Positions 31,324-33,427 of a stretch of DNA of 33,427 bases are shown piece by piece. The DNA is taken from the NCBI GenBank assembly GCA_019648995.1, contig BLXT01007780.1, forward strand, positions 229,514 to 262,940, in the 5' to 3' direction. A program made the position numbers and the translations under genes. The stretch comes from Plakobranchus ocellatus (lineage: Eukaryota; Mollusca; Gastropoda; Plakobranchidae). How positions within the stretch are numbered: position 1 is the first letter of the stretch; each line of letters begins with the position of its first letter. The notes below the pieces were generated by a model. The model did no database searches. It was not told the DNA's origin and saw only the letters and a list, made by a program, of their open reading frames with translations.

Positions 31324-31685
31324 GGAGTTACTAATGATTCAATATTTTACAGGCCTACTTGCAATACCAAACTATCAACTGCAGATGAATACTTGGTCAA
31401 AACTTTCTTATTTTCTTCCCAATGCTGTGGCATTTACAGAAATCTTCTCAAAAAGCACCCTAGTTTACCATTTTTTTCCAAAACTGTTAAAATTTGATGC
31501 TATGTCCTCCTTAAAAAGATCTTTTGTTACCCACTGCCTCCTTCAAGAAATATAATTATTTTAAATGAAGAAATCAAAGAATACCATCTCTTTGTGCAAG
31601 CAACTTTTAAACAAAATTTTTTCAGTTTTGCTATACATCATTTAAATTAGACTTATTTTGAGAGAATTCTAAACAAACAAGCACC
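31324..31685. other. Extra ~360 bases in the gene B 3' region
   Basis: Unit 1 passes directly from ATAGATTTGGACAAA to AATTAGCTAA, whereas unit 2 holds about 360 bases between the same words. It is AT-rich with overlapping short plus-strand frames and no recognisable ends. It may be an insertion in B or a deletion in A. If the shared polyadenylation signal is used, it makes the gene B 3' UTR much longer. Confidence 0.55.
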
Positions 31686-31723
31686 TAATTTTAGCTAAAT
31701 TTTTCAAACCTCCTTCCTTCAAA

Positions 31724-31889
31724 TTAAGAGCGATGGTAACGTTTACAAAGCTCAATATCAGCTGAGGGAATAACGATGAAACCAAAAGATTCTGCTGCCA
31801 CAGTTACATCTCCTGTTTCATGCTTGGGCGGCATATCGGGAACTTTTGAATCCTTCATTACTAAAGGTTGTCCATTCAATTTCACAAAC
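31724..31889 (-). CDS. HPSE: Gene B last exon
   Basis: 166 bases, one codon longer than in gene A (inserted Gly in HETGDVTVAAE). All the other base differences I count are synonymous, apart from the TGA/TAA stop change. Acceptor GGCAG|G. Confidence 0.92.
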
Positions 31890-33189
31890 CTGCCATTGCA
31901 AAATGAAAAATTTGCTTAAAAAGCTGCACATGGCGAATTGGTTCAAAAGTGATGACTAAAACAACATATATGCCTGGCTGTCAATAATGTTTAGCTACAT
32001 CAATGAAATAATTTCAACATTTTTAGTTCAGCAACCCAATTTGTCTCATTCACTCTGGGAGACCTTGATTTCTGAAAGACTTAATAATACAAGATTTAAG
32101 TCCTTTTACCTGTGCATACAAGAATTTTACACAGAAAATGTACAAAGCTTTGATTCTGGTGACTTTCAACACCACCATAATGTTTATAAAATGATTATGA
32201 AATGTAGGTTTAGAACTACCTTCGGAAGTTAAAATCCTTCAATGAACGAAACTCACCTTGACGTGAGATCCATAGCATCTCCTGGAGTCAGCAGAAACAC
32301 ATCAACAGCATCATTCCCATACTGGGCAAAATCAAAGGTTATGGACTGGTTGGCTAGATTTAGATAATAGAGTACAAGAGCACCATCTGGATAGCTGGGA
32401 ACGCAAAAAAAAATATTCTGATAAGTGTAAGTTATGGTTGAGTTCAGGATTCAAAGTAAATAGCATTTGATTCTGTTGGTTAAAATCCAGTTTTGCCTTA
32501 TCTGGGTAAATGAAGATAGCACAAAATTTTTTTTTTAACTCAAAATTGGGAGTGACCCAGAGACATCTTGCTTAATTGTGTCCTGAGAAATGTTTGGTTG
32601 GAATTATTAAAGTTATTGATCCAAACTGCACAGAGAAGTCTTCAACATTTTATGACAATGTGATGCTAATTGGTGACAAGATTTATAGGTCTTAAACATT
32701 TTATCTTTATCTGAACATAACCTCAATCATGCAATGTTTTACCTTCACTCTTGAATGTTAGTGTAAAATTATTTCATCACTTTTAAAAACTATATTTTAA
32801 AACTTTTTTTTTACCTCATATTTGACTTTTTAATAAAGGGTCTGAGGATCATGAGCCATGAGGTGTATTGATCATTCACAGAACAAATTGGTCTGCAATA
32901 AACATACGCTTAGGACGAACGGTGAATTAAACAATAAACCCTTATTCCACCACACCACTGAATTGGGCTCTACTTTACAACAGAGTGTGATCTCCAAGTA
33001 AAGCAGCACTATGTGGATGGAATTTCCAGAAAGGGTAAATCTTTTTTAGCTTAGTCAGGTGACTTACTTGTAAAAACCTTTACGTGCACAGTGAGCATAA
33101 AGCCTCAGAAGTCGGTTTGGCTCAGCTGTGGTCACATTAAACACAGGTCCCTCAATCAATCTCTTGTACAGGAGAGACAGAAAATAATC
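31724..33189 (-). CDS. HPSE: Heparanase-family enzyme (GH79), gene B, last three coding exons only
   Basis: A second heparanase gene, head to tail with gene A. The visible exons (33189-33068, 32394-32257, 31889-31724) encode the C-terminal 141 residues, from DYFLSLLYKRL to ...ELCKRYHRS and TAA. Splice phases match gene A and frames are open, so it looks intact. By hand count it differs from A by six replacements (V/L, P/R, A/S, D/N, G/D, M/T), one inserted Gly (ETGDVT) and about 13 synonymous changes, and the stop is TAA rather than TGA. That pattern suggests purifying selection. Both C-terminal disulfide cysteines are kept. Catalytic exons lie beyond the right edge, so activity cannot be judged. 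Confidence 0.9.
32257..32394 (-). CDS. HPSE: Gene B exon matching gene A exon 9
   Basis: 138 bases with acceptor CCCAG|CT and donor CAAG|GTGAGT. Eight substitutions from gene A, four of them replacements, including DAMDLTS for DAMGLMS near the end. Confidence 0.92.
33068..33189 (-). CDS. HPSE: Gene B exon matching gene A exon 8
   Basis: Same length (122 bases) and phases as gene A exon 8. Acceptor CCCAG|GA, donor ACAA|GTAAGT. Only three base differences, all amino-acid changing (Val to Leu; Pro to Arg in AEPN-R/P-LLRL). Confidence 0.92.
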
Positions 33190-33209
33190 CTGGGAAAGAA
33201 GGTTTAGGC

Positions 33210-33221
33210 GGGGGGGGGGGG
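33210..33221. repeat. G12 run in gene B intron
   Basis: A G homopolymer about 20 bases upstream (plus strand: right) of the gene B exon 33068-33189; on the transcript it is a C run next to the acceptor. Gene A has no such run here. Confidence 0.9.
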
Positions 33222-33416
33222 TTGAAGGGAGTGGTTGAGTTCAAAAGGAAGAAATTAATTTTGCAATTTTTTTTCACAAATTCATGTGAAACAAACCTAA
33301 CAAAGAAAAAAACTTGAACGCAACATACACCAAAAATAGTTATTAAATATCAGGCACACTCAACAAAAGCAAACAAAAAAATAATATATATTAATCATGA
33401 CCATCCTTCATAATTT

Positions 33417-33427
33417 CCCCCCCCCCC
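33417..33427. repeat. C run at the window edge
   Basis: The window ends inside a poly-C tract that corresponds to 11590-11609 of unit 1. Its full length is unknown. Confidence 0.85.

Larger units (their letters stand above)
22556..33427. repeat. Large direct duplication, unit 2
   Basis: Starts with the same CCGATACCACTGAACTATAA as position 274 and follows unit 1 element by element to the window edge, at an offset of about 22.3 kb that drifts with indels. Compared with unit 1 it has a longer (ATT)n, a more complete LINE 3' half, extra sequence near 25437-25620, a MITE, a 1-kb tandem duplication and a longer gene B 3' UTR region. It lacks the intron-8 transposon. The right end is outside the window. 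Confidence 0.9.

Noticed and set aside
31315-31555. Overlapping 60- and 73-codon plus-strand frames in the gene B 3' region
   Set aside because: They lie in unit-2-specific AT-rich sequence, with no domain and no conserved counterpart to compare. Chance is the simplest explanation.

Overview
This is eukaryotic, AT-rich, intron-bearing DNA that is dense in repeats. It holds no bacterial-type operons, and I recognised no rRNA, tRNA or CRISPR array. Decayed non-LTR retrotransposons, cut-and-paste MITEs, simple repeats and an invertebrate-type heparanase gene suggest a lophotrochozoan such as a gastropod mollusc. That assignment is an inference from general character and is weak.

The main gene is a complete heparanase-family (GH79) gene on the minus strand. 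I assembled it by hand from ten coding exons between 19845 (ATG) and 8025 (TGA). All nine introns are GT-AG and every junction keeps frame, giving 540 residues; human heparanase has 543. It has a signal peptide, the proton-donor Glu (222), the nucleophile Glu (342) and the C-terminal disulfide pair. It lacks most of the basic heparan-binding cluster and has a shorter linker. A good splice acceptor at 19985 implies a 5' UTR intron, so the promoter lies further right and was not located.

The second structural fact is a large direct duplication. Sequence from 274 onward is repeated from 22556 onward in the same order and orientation, to the window edge. Unit 1 carries LINE relic, 42-bp minisatellite, 3' flank and heparanase gene A. 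Unit 2 carries the same flank and then the last three coding exons of a second heparanase gene (B, 33189-31724, minus), whose 5' part lies beyond the window. The two genes are therefore head to tail, with a spacing of about 22-23 kb.

Layout: 1-273 flank outside the duplication; 274-2455 (ATT)n and a minus-strand LINE relic; 2465-2830 42-bp minisatellite; 2831-7820 intergenic flank; 8025-19984 gene A, with a pogo/Tigger-like element in intron 8, a hairpin repeat in intron 6, decayed coding-like sequence in intron 2, and a LINE containing a 933-base assembly gap in intron 1; 20050-21125 a dead plus-strand LINE; 22120-22339 a nested inverted-repeat element; 22556-33427 unit 2, with a piggyBac-type MITE at 28567-28920 whose empty sites survive elsewhere in the window.

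The unit 1/unit 2 comparison shows which changes came after the duplication: MITE insertions, local tandem duplications (36 bp, about 224 bp, about 1 kb), microsatellite growth and several indels. The coding exons changed little: by hand count about 21 substitutions and one inserted codon over about 420 bases, mostly synonymous.
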